DNA of 64,000 nucleotides, from the NCBI GenBank assembly GCA_031213475.1, contig JARUPZ010000013.1, positions 11,253,198 to 11,317,197 of the forward strand. The letters run 5' to 3'. Both the position numbers and the translations under genes were made by a program. Within the stretch, counting starts at the first letter, position 1; each line of letters begins with the position of its first letter. The notes beneath the pieces are model-generated. The model saw nothing but the letters and a program-made list of their open reading frames with translations. It was not told where the DNA came from and searched no databases. Below, piece by piece: positions 34,650 through 45,200 of the stretch. Source of the DNA: Nereocystis luetkeana. Its lineage: Eukaryota > Sar > Phaeophyceae > Laminariales > Laminariaceae.

Positions 34650-36160
34650 TTGACCCCGGCTCCTCCCGCTTCGTTGGTCCCGACGGTACCCATCGCGTCC
34701 GAACGCGACCGCGCCGAGCCCGTGGGAACCCCTCTTTTACGGCTTCCGCTGCCAACTGACGCACCGCCCGTCCCCACGAATGACTCCGACGCTCTCGGTG
34801 CAGCTGCCCAATTTCAATTTGGTGATTCTGCAGCGCGCTATTCGCACACCGATTGGGCACGGGAACAACAGGCCGAACCCGCGTGCAATGCCGCCATGCG
34901 CTACATAGCCCTTGGCTGGCCGGAAAATTTGCCAGCCGACTTTTGGTCGTGTTTTCCTTCCCACCAGCGCCCTCCTTTTTCGGAGGTTCAGGGGCTGGCT
35001 ACCAAAGGCCGTTTACACACCACCGACGCGGGCATCGCTCTACTCGTCCGGCAGCCGTCCCCCCCCTTGCGTCAGGCACGCAACGCCCGGCGGGTCATAC
35101 GGCCTGTTTATTGAATGACGAGCATATTCGCATTTACGTGCCGCTCCTCATGCGCCCCTGGGTCATGCAGGCTTGCCATTCCACGGCTTCCTGCCACCTA
35201 GGAACCGCGCGCACCCTACGTATGCTCGAACGTTTCTACTGGTGGATCGGTATGAGCATCTGCACCCGGTTGTGGTTACGCAACTGCTTGAAGTGCCAAG
35301 CACGGAAAAGGTCGCGGTAGACGGTCCGGTGGCCCATCATCACATTGCCCTTGCCAGAAGGGCCCGGTATCGCCGTCAGCATCGACTATTTCGGCCCCCT
35401 CCCGGTGACGCCTCGAGGAAATACCTACATCTTGCTTTTCACTGATCGTTTCAGCCGCCGAGCGACATGTACGCCGTCATTGCGGCAGAGTTCACCGCTG
35501 AGGGCACGGCTAACATTCTCATCAACCGGTATATTCCTCTCTGGGGGTGCCCGCGCAGCATCCTCTCGGACAACGGCCTCCAATTCTGGTCCAAGCTTTC
35601 GCACGCCGTATATCAACTTCTCGGGGTTCGAAAAATTGCCACCAGCTCCTACCACCCAAACGGCAACGGTGGGGTGGGACGTGTAAACCACACGATGGCC
35701 CAGATGCTGGCAATGGTCGTCTGCGAGCTCCAGAACAACTGGAATTTGCGTACAACCATTCGGTCAGTGCCGCCACGGGCTTGGCTCCCAACGCGGTACA
35801 TATGGGTCGGCTGCCACGCCTCCCCCTCACGATTTTCGAGCGTGCTGGCGTCGCCGGCCACCTAAGCTTGGCCCGCGACCACCTCGCCTATTGAGACTTG
35901 GCAACGGACCGCCAGCAGCGTGCGTACGATATCGTTCGCGAACACCACGCCCTCACTGTTGCCCGCGTGGACCGCCGCAACTCCGCCCGCACCGACGCTC
36001 TGCGTCCGGCCCCCAGATTTGACGTTGGCGGCTGGGCGTGGGTGTACAATGCGGCGGCCACCATCCGCCAGGGGGCTAAACCCGACACGGACGCCAAGGT
36101 CCTCAAGGCCGAACTCTCACTCAACTGGACAGGCCCCTACAAAGTTCTCCCAGTTGGCCC
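34650..36160 (+). pseudogene. Integrase, broken, catalytic Glu replaced
   Basis: Zinc-binding part: HSTASCHLGTARTLRMLERF then CLKC at about 35170-35310. Catalytic core: SIDYFGPLPVT (first Asp, near 35380) and LSDNGLQFW (second Asp, near 35568). The third acidic position in YHPNGNGGVGRVNHT (near 35650-35695) is Gly (GGA) where the DDE core needs Glu. C-terminal GPY motif: WTGPYKVLPVG near 36130. Lesions: TAG at 35318-35320, a frame change near 35465, another near 35745, TGA at 35892-35894. It would join cDNA to host DNA; this copy cannot. Confidence 0.85.
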
Positions 36161-37016
36161 CTGCTCCGCAGCGGACACCCCGGACGGGTCTCCTCTTGTG
36201 GCAAGGCTCCTGTATTTGGATCTTCCCTCCGATATACCCGGCGCGGATGCTCGTCGGCGCGTTTCAGTTCAACGCTGCAAGCCCGGTGCCAACCCCCACG
36301 ACCGTGACGACATGCCGAAGTATTTGCCAGCGGGGTTGACGCAGTACGTGCTCAACAACTTCTCCCAGAAATCCCCCCCGTACTACGTCACCCAGGATGA
36401 CGTCTCGACACCTCTTCACCGACTCGAAGTGGAAAAGAGTACCGGACACCAATCGGTTCGGGGTCGAGGTGGCGTCATCGTAGTGATGTACGAAACGCAC
36501 TGGACTGAACTCTCCCGTCCATCCTGTGAACGGGAAATGGACCTTCAGGTTTCTCGCCACGCAATTTTGCGCTACTGGGCCGGCACCCCGAACCAGCATC
36601 GCCAAACCAACCGCCTCTGCCGCCGAATGAGAATCGGCGCGGCACAACGGGAGCTTTCTCGGAATAACGGCCAGCGGTTTCTGGCACCCGGCTATGGCTG
36701 CGTCTCGCACGCCGACTGGCACCGTCGATACTGCAACACCGTGCTTCCCAACGGGGCCCATTTTTGGTACAAGGGCGACGACGGGCTGTGGTGGCTCGGG
36801 AAAATCAGCGCGACTACGCCCACGGATGGAGTATATTTGGTTCGATTTTTGGACGACCCGGGACCGATCAAGCTTCCTCTTTCTCCGGCGCGCTACACGA
36901 CTTCGACGAGAGCTGTACGTGGCTCTTGGTGTCTACAAATTACCTTGGCTAGCGCATTTGCACGGGGGGTCCAGCGTAACGTAGACGAATCTCGAGGCGC
37001 CGCTGTGGATAGCTGA
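36161..37016 (+). CDS. Integrase C-terminal extension: chromodomain plus Tudor-like module
   Basis: Continues the open frame that starts at 35898 and ends with TGA at 37014-37016. A chromodomain-like stretch runs from about 36424 to 36590 (VEKSTGHQSVRGRGG, VVMYETHWTEL, PSCEREMDLQVSRHAILRYW); the Cys in PSCERE sits where the chromodomain aromatic Trp is expected. Farther on, AHFWYKGDDGLWWLGKI then GVYLVRFLDDPGPIKLPL (about 36758-36880) has the barrel pattern of Tudor/Agenet-type readers. Chromovirus chromodomains direct insertion to marked chromatin; the second module is an inference from pattern only. Confidence 0.7.
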
Positions 37017-37627
37017 TTTCCGCTTCTCGGCTGCGCTCGATTTTTATTTTTTGTCTTGACGTTTTCCTGGATTTTGGGTGGTGGTCTTTCTATTTGTTGA
37101 CGTTTTCCGAGTTTTCGGGTCGAGTTTTTTTTTCTGGCTGGTGCGTTCCTGGGTTGTTTGTTTGAGTGTTTTTTTTGGGCTTGGTTGGGGATGTTTTTCG
37201 CGTATTCTGTCCTGCCTACCCCCCCCGCTCAGTGCCGGGCTGGATTGGGTAATCGGGCCACTAATTTGTGGCACAGGACACGTTTTCCGAGTAGTAGGCT
37301 GGGGTTTCGGTGTTTCTTGACATTTTCCGTGATATTTTTCTTCTCGCCGTTTTTATATTCACTTTTCACTTCCCCTGCATCTTCCTCGACCCCCCCCCAT
37401 CGCGGGGACAAGGCGATGGTTTTTCGTTGACGGTTTCTTCCTTCCCCTTAAGGCTACGCTTCCTTTCAATTATGTTTGCGTACTTTGCCGGCTTCGTTGC
37501 CTTGCCGTTCAGAGGTGTGGGAGTGGGTTTAGAGCAGCCGCATCTTCGACTCATGTTCTAGTTGTGGAATCGGGGTTTCCTTGAATTTCCCATAATCCTG
37601 CATATACGGCTCATCAAAGTGAGCTAG
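37017..37627 (+). other. 3' untranslated region of the retrotransposon
   Basis: T- and G-rich, no coding motif. GCCGCATCTTCGACTCATGT begins a 26-bp block at 37537-37562 that is also found beside the truncated LTR at 22069-22094. No clear polypurine tract is visible against the 3' LTR, where the last bases are AAAGTGAGCTAG. Confidence 0.6.
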
Positions 37628-37907
37628 TGTTATGATACTGCTTTGTATGAGGTTGAAAGCCCGGTAATTCCCTGGGTTCTGGCACTGGGATCGTATTTGT
37701 AGTACTTGAAAGGCGTATCTTAGGTTGAAAACCAGGGCCGGGGTTTCCAGACAGGCACGAGCGTGGTATCAGTCTCCGTCGTGCACGAAAGGAATAAGGT
37801 GACTCTGCTACCTCTAAGCAAACATCAACGTGAGTACCAACGAGTACCGGCTTAATAAGCTGACCTGTCCAGGGATACAAAGTGCCCCGCTGTCTGTGAT
37901 CTTAACA
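37628..37907 (+). repeat. 3' LTR
   Basis: 280 bp, TGTTATGATACTGC to GATCTTAACA. Differs from the 5' LTR by about 18 substitutions and a 4-bp insertion near 37735 (hand count). Confidence 0.93.
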
Positions 37908-40900
37908 AACAGCAGTGGCACGGTGAAATTCGCCAGGGCGGGCCCGGTACTACAGCGGACAAAAATCAATTAGGTACCAAAAAAGGACAGACAGGGCCAC
38001 CATATACCCACATGCACGAAGAAATCATGTATTCGCCCACGTACGAAGCGAGCGATCGACCCACCCACGTACAAACCCCCCACTAATCATCGGCAAGTCC
38101 ACCAATAGACCCACCTACCCACTCACAACGCTCTGCCCAATTCCTTATGTACGATGAAATACATCAGACTCAAACCCATACAATTGTTGTAACCAATAAC
38201 GAAAATATAAGTCGCGCGAAAACACGCATCCAAGGTGGTAGTAATTGCCCACCCCCGAAAAAAACGCAATACATGGAGGTGGGATTCGAGGCACACATGT
38301 CTGCGCTCGCCAGTCGAGCGCCCTACCTCGCAACTACAACTCGTACACGACAACATAGTTTTCAACGTATATTTTAGGTTGATCCTTATGCGATGTTAAT
38401 GCTTTGGGACCATCTATCTTGAATTTAAGGTTGGAGCGGCTATCTCGCTCAGTAGTGAGTGTTTTTCTATTCTGACTCGAGGTTGGGGATTCAAAGGTTT
38501 ACTTTTTTCGACTTTTCAACTAAGTATGTTTTGATTTGGTCGTGGGAAACAATATCTTGGAACTAAAGTGCGGGATTGTTTTACTCGAAAATAGAGTGGA
38601 AATATGGTCTTCATATTAGTGTAGATTGGTTTGTCACAACCCAGTGTCGGGGGGATCCGCCCCCGCTCCTCGTGAGAGAGCGAGCCGTCCCCGGGAGATC
38701 GCCTCTCCGCGCCCTTCGCTCGCCGAGTTCGTCATCGGCGCCCGTTCTTTCGTCGGCGTCACCGAGGGATTTGTTACAGGCAGACCACATCTAGAAGAGC
38801 AAAGCAGCAGTGTCGAAAATGTATAAATAGTAACCACGAGTAAAACACTTGAAACGGATGCGCCAGATATGAGCCGGGACGTAGACTTAGATCGTATATA
38901 GAGGAGGAGAAAATGTGTCAGGAGACATGTCAAGGAAGGTATGCGTGCCCTGTCAAGGGCCCAAGGGTTCCACACACTAACACCTGGTAATTTGGTGTCA
39001 GTCAGTCGAGGCGTTTCAGGACAAAGTTGCTGTCTGTCAACGAGTGAAAGTGCTGTCTCCTGACATATTTGCTGCGGAGAGCTATAAAACAGCAGTCAGT
39101 GCCTGATTATGCTACCGTTCCCCTCGCTGCCTCTGCAAGGAATGCTGCGAGGCATGCCCTATCAGGCTTACAGCGAGTGGGGTAGGTCTTTCTGGCGGGT
39201 GTAAGGCCGGACTCAACCTGAAGGAGTGATACCTTCTTGCTGCAGCTTGTGGCCGCGAGGCTCAGGCGGCAGTAGAGTTGGGTCGTACGTGGTGCGTCAG
39301 GCACGAAGACCTACGATTCGCGCGTCTTTTTCTAGGCAACTGGGGCAGAGCAGCAATGCTCAATCGGGGTGTCCGTGCGCAGAGGCAGGCGCCACCACAG
39401 GCCACACTACGGTACAGTCTATTGCGCCGGTAGGAGGCTGGATTCGACGACGAGGGAGGAGGGAGACTGAGCGTCGACGTGCGGGGAAGAGACGGATTGA
39501 CCTCCCCCTGCGCGAGATTTTGTTTCTCAGATCAGAACCGCAAGTGCGAGGAGCATTGTTTTTTCAGGACGGCGGAGAAAGGGAACCCAGTGGAAGGGAG
39601 TGGCAACGAGAGCACGTGCAAAGGAGCGGGCGGATCGGGCCAAGGCGATTAGGCGGCCATGAAGAGCGGCAGAAAGACGGTGCACGGAGACCAATGACCT
39701 GCGCGCACACTATCATCACGAGAGAAGCAGTCATAGTTTGTTTTTTCCAGGTATTGTTTTTACGAGGCAGAATAGTATCTACTTGTTATTCACGTCATTG
39801 GTCTTTCTTGTATACCCTTCATGGGGAATAGCCCACGCAATTATCAGGGACGTGGTACTACAACTGCTGTGCTGCACTTTTTTGTGCCAGACAGCCCAGG
39901 AAGAGATGGCGATAGTTGATATTCGTGTGGTAGTAAGGTTCGATTGCTCCTTTTTTCACTGCATATCCGCGAGTCTTCACTCTGACAGCACTCCAGATAG
40001 CAGCCAGGTGTGTTCCTCTTTCGTGTTCACGACTACCGTGCGTTTCGTACGGTGCTGACAGCACTCCAGACAGCAGCCGCTGTAGTCAGCAGCCACAACT
40101 TGGTTAGTGGTGGGAACGGGGATACTCTGTTATGTTATACGGAGTAGTTGAGAGGGTATACCCGCGGCCATGTTAGTTCAGTTTGAACATTGGTTTTATC
40201 TTGTGTGCGCTTTCTTCGTCTCGTGTGTTTTTAGGTAGCTGAAAATCGATTTTTTGTGGTTTTTCGGATCTCCCTATTAATAGGGTTCCAGCACCTTTGT
40301 GTGACCACGGACTCCTTCGTCAGAGAGTTCATGTCAGAACAACAACAACAACAGCAGTAACAACAACAACAACAACAACAACAACAGCAGTAACAACAAC
40401 AACAACAATGAGAGCGAAAACAAAGCGAACGCAACACAAGAGTGAAAAAACAATAATGAAGACTATTAATAAAAACAATACCAGGTATCAGGTATATTTC
40501 TGGCGACTCTCGCACGACCGAACACTAGCGACAAATAGTACGTAAGTAAAAGTACTACGTACCTGGTATGTGTTATCGTACCAGATACATCATGAATCCA
40601 GAACACAATCTCCAGATTCGAGTTAGCAGAGGCTTCCGAGGAGATTGTCTGAGCGTTCGCAACGAAGCCCCCAGCAACAGCACTTACTTGTAGCAGCAGC
40701 AGCAGCAGCATTATCCCCACACACAGCAGAGCAGGACCTGTCCCCTTCCTGTGATGCTCTGTCTCTCGTTGTTCTAGTGTCGAGTTTCGAAAAAATGATG
40801 TGAGTTTGCTTGACACACCGTACATGGCAGTTCTTTTTTCTGTCATAGTTGTCGAGTCACAAGTTACAGTGGTGACGGAATGCGGGAAAAACCACCCAAC

Positions 40901-41155
40901 ACAACGAGAAAAACAAAAACAAAAAAAACTGGAAAGCAGTAAGCAGAGTTACAGACACTCCAGTACAGCAGGAGCAGACCAGCAACAGCAGCCGCAGGCA
41001 GAGCAGAGCAGGATCTTTGATTCCCCTTCACGTACTCTTGCTTTCCTGATACATACGTACACATATTGTGGTGTGTTGCTTTGTCCTATTGCCGTGTTTG
41101 GAAAAGAAGAACCTGAGTTCGATCTATTTATTAGGGGAAATACATACATACGGAG
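37908..41155. other. Intergenic, no recognised gene
   Basis: The longest open frame (39226-39831, 201 codons, + strand, Arg/Gly-rich) has no familiar motif or splice-compatible neighbour. A CAA-type microsatellite lies at about 40339-40410 and an AGC-run near 40695-40712. GATACCTGG-type palindromic motifs occur near 40479 and 40561. Confidence 0.5.
40339..40410. repeat. (CAA)n/(CAG)n microsatellite
   Basis: ACAACAACAACAGCAGTAAC-type runs, imperfect. Glutamine/threonine-like reading frames across it are a by-product. Confidence 0.85.
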
Positions 41156-42742
41156 TACATACATACATACATACATACATACATACATACATACATACAT
41201 ACATACATACATACATACATACATACATACATACATACATACATACATACATACATACATACATACATACATGCATACATACATACATACATACATACAT
41301 ACATACATACATACATACATACATACATACATACATACATACATACATACATACATACATACATACATACATACATACATACATACATACATACATACAT
41401 ACATACATACATACATACATACATACATACATACATACATACATACATACATACATACATACATACATACATACATACATACATACATACATACATACAT
41501 ACATACATACATACATACATACATACATACATACATACATACATACATACATACATACATACATACATACATACATACATACATACATACATACATACAT
41601 ACATACATACATACATACATACATACATACATACATACATACATACATACATACATACATACATACATACATACATACATACATACATACATACATACAT
41701 ACATACATACATACATACATACATACATACATACATACATACATACATACATACATACATACATACATACATACATACATACATACATACATACATACAT
41801 ACATACATACATACATACATACATACATACATACATACATACATACATACATACATACATACATACATACATACATACATACATACATACATACATACAT
41901 ACATACATACATACATACATACATACATACATACATACATACATACATACATACATACATACATACATACATACATACATACATACATACATACATACAT
42001 ACATACATACATACATACATACATACATACATACATACATACATACATACATACATACATACATACATACATACATACATACATACATACATACATACAT
42101 ACATACATACATACATACATACATACATACATACATACATACATACATACATACATACATACATACATACATACATACATACATACATACATACATACAT
42201 ACATACATACATACATACATACATACATACATACATACATACATACATACATACATACATACATACATACATACATACATACATACATACATACATACAT
42301 ACATACATACATACATACATACATACATACATACATACATACATACATACATACATACATACATACATACATACATACATACATACATACATACATACAT
42401 ACATACATACATACATACATACATACATACATACATACATACATACATACATACATACATACATACATACATACATACATACATACATACATACATACAT
42501 ACATACATACATACATACATACATACATACATACATACATACATACATACATACATACATACATAAATACATACATACATACATACATACATACATACAT
42601 ACATACATACATACATACATACATACATACATACATACATACATACATACATACATACATACATACATACATACATACATACATACATACATACATACAT
42701 ACATACATACATACATACATACATACATACATACATACATAC
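41156..42742. repeat. (TACA)n microsatellite, about 397 units
   Basis: Nearly pure tetranucleotide array of 1.59 kb with only two visible variant units (TGCA near 41272, TAAA near 42565). Because the length is not a multiple of three per unit, long stop-free frames arise on both strands; they are not genes. Confidence 0.97.
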
Positions 42743-44322
42743 TTAGATCACAACTCCTGAGCGTGCTCGGTTGGTGCATCCCTGGCCTCTCAGAGCTCCC
42801 ACTTCCAAACCGCCTCCTTTCATTACTTGCCGGACCTTTCCAGCAGTTCTTTGTTTTCTCGGTCATTTCTTCCTTTTTTCTTTTTTCGTTTCGTGTGCGT
42901 GCGTGTTCTCCGAGCACGGCATCGCGGGAGGACCCGGCACCGTCGCGGGTGCCAGCTGGTGCTGGCGGGTAGAGGGGGGGTTGCAAGGAGCGCGGTCGCC
43001 GCTTTCGTGCCTAGGCGTCTCGTGTGCCTTGAGACACGAGGGATGAATAAACGGGCTTTGTCTGGCTTCGATTTATGATTGTTGATAGAGTATGTACGAG
43101 TTTATAAAGGTCGTTCGGGATGGCAAGATAATATTCAAGCGGTGCTTATTTTTGCGACCACGCTGAAGTTGAAAGAGGGAGGTGTGCACTTTGAACACCA
43201 ACGTTATCGAGCTGGCGAACGACGGCCACGGTGAGCACCGGGCTTCACGCGGGGCGGGCGACGGGGCTGATTGTGGCAGAGAGTGATATAAGCTTTACCC
43301 GGACCGAATCGGTAGCGAGGTGGTCGCGAGAGGGGCGGGCGGCGTACGAGGCTGAGAGAGAATCTCTTCTGTGCGATTTGTTTCTTTTCTTCTTTTCGAC
43401 CGGGTGTATGGTGTTTCAATCAGGCAGAAAAATATTACACGAGAGGGGACGGGGGGTTGTTTTCCTTTCCGAGTTTTCTGTTTCATATTCATTGTTTTTG
43501 CTGCTGTGCCGTGCTGTGCTTTCGCTTTCTTCGTACATACAGTAGTACAGACATTCCAGGTAGAGCATATCGAAAGAAGAAAATAAGTACAGACAGTAGT
43601 AGTAGTAACCTACCTGGGGTGTATGTACGTTCGTACGACATCCGCGACGCGAAGCGTATATGTGGCATCCCAGCTGATGTCGGAGCTGTTTTTTCCTGAA
43701 GCATGGCGGCGGGACTCTTGGCATTATCCAGTCGCCGGTTTGCAATTACGATCCTTGAGAACACAAAACTCAATCGTGGACCTCTGTTCGCTCCGCATAA
43801 TTTGATGTACTTTTTTCCTTCCTGAGCGAGCGTAGCGGGCGGCGTAGGCCGCCCGCGGAGCTTCTTCTTTTCGACCGGGCTGCGGGTGTAAGGTATTCCA
43901 ATCAGGCAGAAAAAACATTACACGAGAGGGGACGGGGATTCTTTCCCTTTCCGATTTTCCGTTTCATTTTTATTGTTTTTGCTGCTGTACCGTGCTGTGG
44001 TTTCGCTTTCTTCGTACATACAGTACAGACATAGAGCATATCGTAAGAAGGAAATAAGTACAGACAGTAGTACCCTACCTGGGGTGTATGTACGTACGTA
44101 CGACATCCGATGTAGCATCCAAGCTGACGTCGGAGCTGTTTTTTCCTGAAGCATGGCGGCGGGACTCTTGGCACTATCAAGTCGCCGGTTTGCAGTTACG
44201 ATCCTTGAAAATACTAAATTCAATCGTGGACCTCTGTTCGCTTCGCATAATTTGATGTACTTTTTTCCTTCCTGAGCGAGCGTAGCGGGCGGCGTAGGCC
44301 GCCCGCGGAGCGAAGCGCCTTG
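42743..44322 (+). repeat. Compound dispersed repeat, copy B
   Basis: Reverse-complement relative of 15602-17335. It starts TTAGATCACAACTCC and ends GCGAAGCGCCTTG. Composition: one Y module (about 42743-43385) then two X modules (about 43386-43860 and 43861-44322), each X ending in the GCGGGCGGC-GTAG-GCCGCCCGC hairpin (43835-43856 and 44285-44306). Both ends abut (TACA)n arrays. No transposase or RT seen. Confidence 0.8.
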
Positions 44323-44796
44323 TACATACATACATACATACATACATACATACATACATACATACATACATACATACATACATACATACATACATACATA
44401 CATACATACATACATACATACATACATACATACATACATACATACATACATACATACATACATACATACATACATACATACATACATACATACATACATA
44501 CATACATACATACATACATACATACATACATACATACATACATACATACATACATACATACATACATACATACATGCATACATACATACATACATACATA
44601 CATACATACATACATACATACATACATACATACATACATACATACATACATACATACATACATACATACATACATACATACATACATACATACATACATA
44701 CATACATACATACATACATACATACATACATACATACATACATACATACATACATACATACATACATACATACATACATACATACATACATACATA
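44323..44796. repeat. (TACA)n microsatellite, about 118 units
   Basis: Continues the tetranucleotide type and phase of 41156-42742 on the other side of the compound repeat, with one TGCA variant near 44573. It decays into TACATAAAAA units at 44791-44810. Confidence 0.97.
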
Positions 44797-44820
44797 AAAA
44801 TACATAAAAATACTAAACTT

Positions 44821-44940
44821 AGGTATCTTATGAAGAAGAGATAATAAATTTATTTCATCCATGAGCGTTAGAGATAATAAATAAATAAAAAAACGTTCAT
44901 GGATGAAAGAACTTTTATTTTCTCTTCTTCATAAGATACT
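44821..44940. repeat. Imperfect inverted repeat, about 48-bp arms
   Basis: TATCTTATGAAGAAGAGA and CATCCATGAGCGTT (44824-44868) reappear in reverse as AACGTTCATGGATG and TCTCTTCTTCATAAGATA (44892-44938) around an AT-rich 23-bp loop. Foldback or MITE-like; no coding. Confidence 0.75.
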
Positions 44941-45086
44941 AAACTAAAAGAACCGATGAAGCCACCTGCGTGATACGTTCGACACGCTCATCGGGCGCGC
45001 TTGTTTTGGTTATTTGGTGTTGCTTTGTACCTATTCGAACTACTGACAGTTGTAGAACACCTCTAAACTACTGCCGTACTGCTGTA

Positions 45087-45198
45087 TTACGGGGGACCAT
45101 AGTTAATAGGACCAAATATTGTTAGTAAAAATGGATAAATATATACCTGGTAGGTTTTAATGTATACCATAGGTCCTATTAACTATGATCCCCCGTAA
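45087..45198. mobile_element. MITE-like inverted-repeat element, copy 2
   Basis: 112 bp. Termini TTACGGGGGACCATAGTTAA and its inverse TTAACTATGATCCCCCGTAA, extended inward by TAGGACC/GGTCCTA. TA on both sides (45085-45086 and 45199-45200) is the likely target duplication. The interior contains ATACCTGGTAGG. Confidence 0.85.
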
Positions 45199-45200
45199 TA

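Larger units (their letters stand above)
23758..37907 (+). mobile_element. Ty3/gypsy (chromovirus-type) LTR retrotransposon carrying a NADAR domain
   Basis: A 14.15-kb element bounded by LTRs of 276 and 280 bp, both TGTTATG...AACA, with AACA at 23754-23757 and 37908-37911 as a likely 4-bp target duplication. The order RT, RNase H, integrase identifies Ty3/gypsy, and a chromodomain after the integrase places it with chromoviruses. Extra parts are a long leader with tandem repeats, a NADAR domain before the protease, a Pro/Ala/Thr tandem-repeat linker after RNase H, and a Tudor-like module at the C-terminus. LTRs differ by about 18 substitutions plus a 4-bp indel by hand count (about 6-7 percent). 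Stops and one-base shifts interrupt most domains, so the copy cannot move on its own. Confidence 0.93.

Noticed and set aside
39226..39831. 201-codon plus-strand frame
   Set aside because: No motif, no start context or neighbour; could be chance in GC-rich sequence.
40800..42986. Open frames of 530-634 codons on both strands (repeated HTYI or MYVC)
   Set aside because: Pure translation of the TACA microsatellite; no independent coding evidence.
44177..44862. Frames of 170-314 codons over the second TACA array
   Set aside because: Same cause as the larger array.
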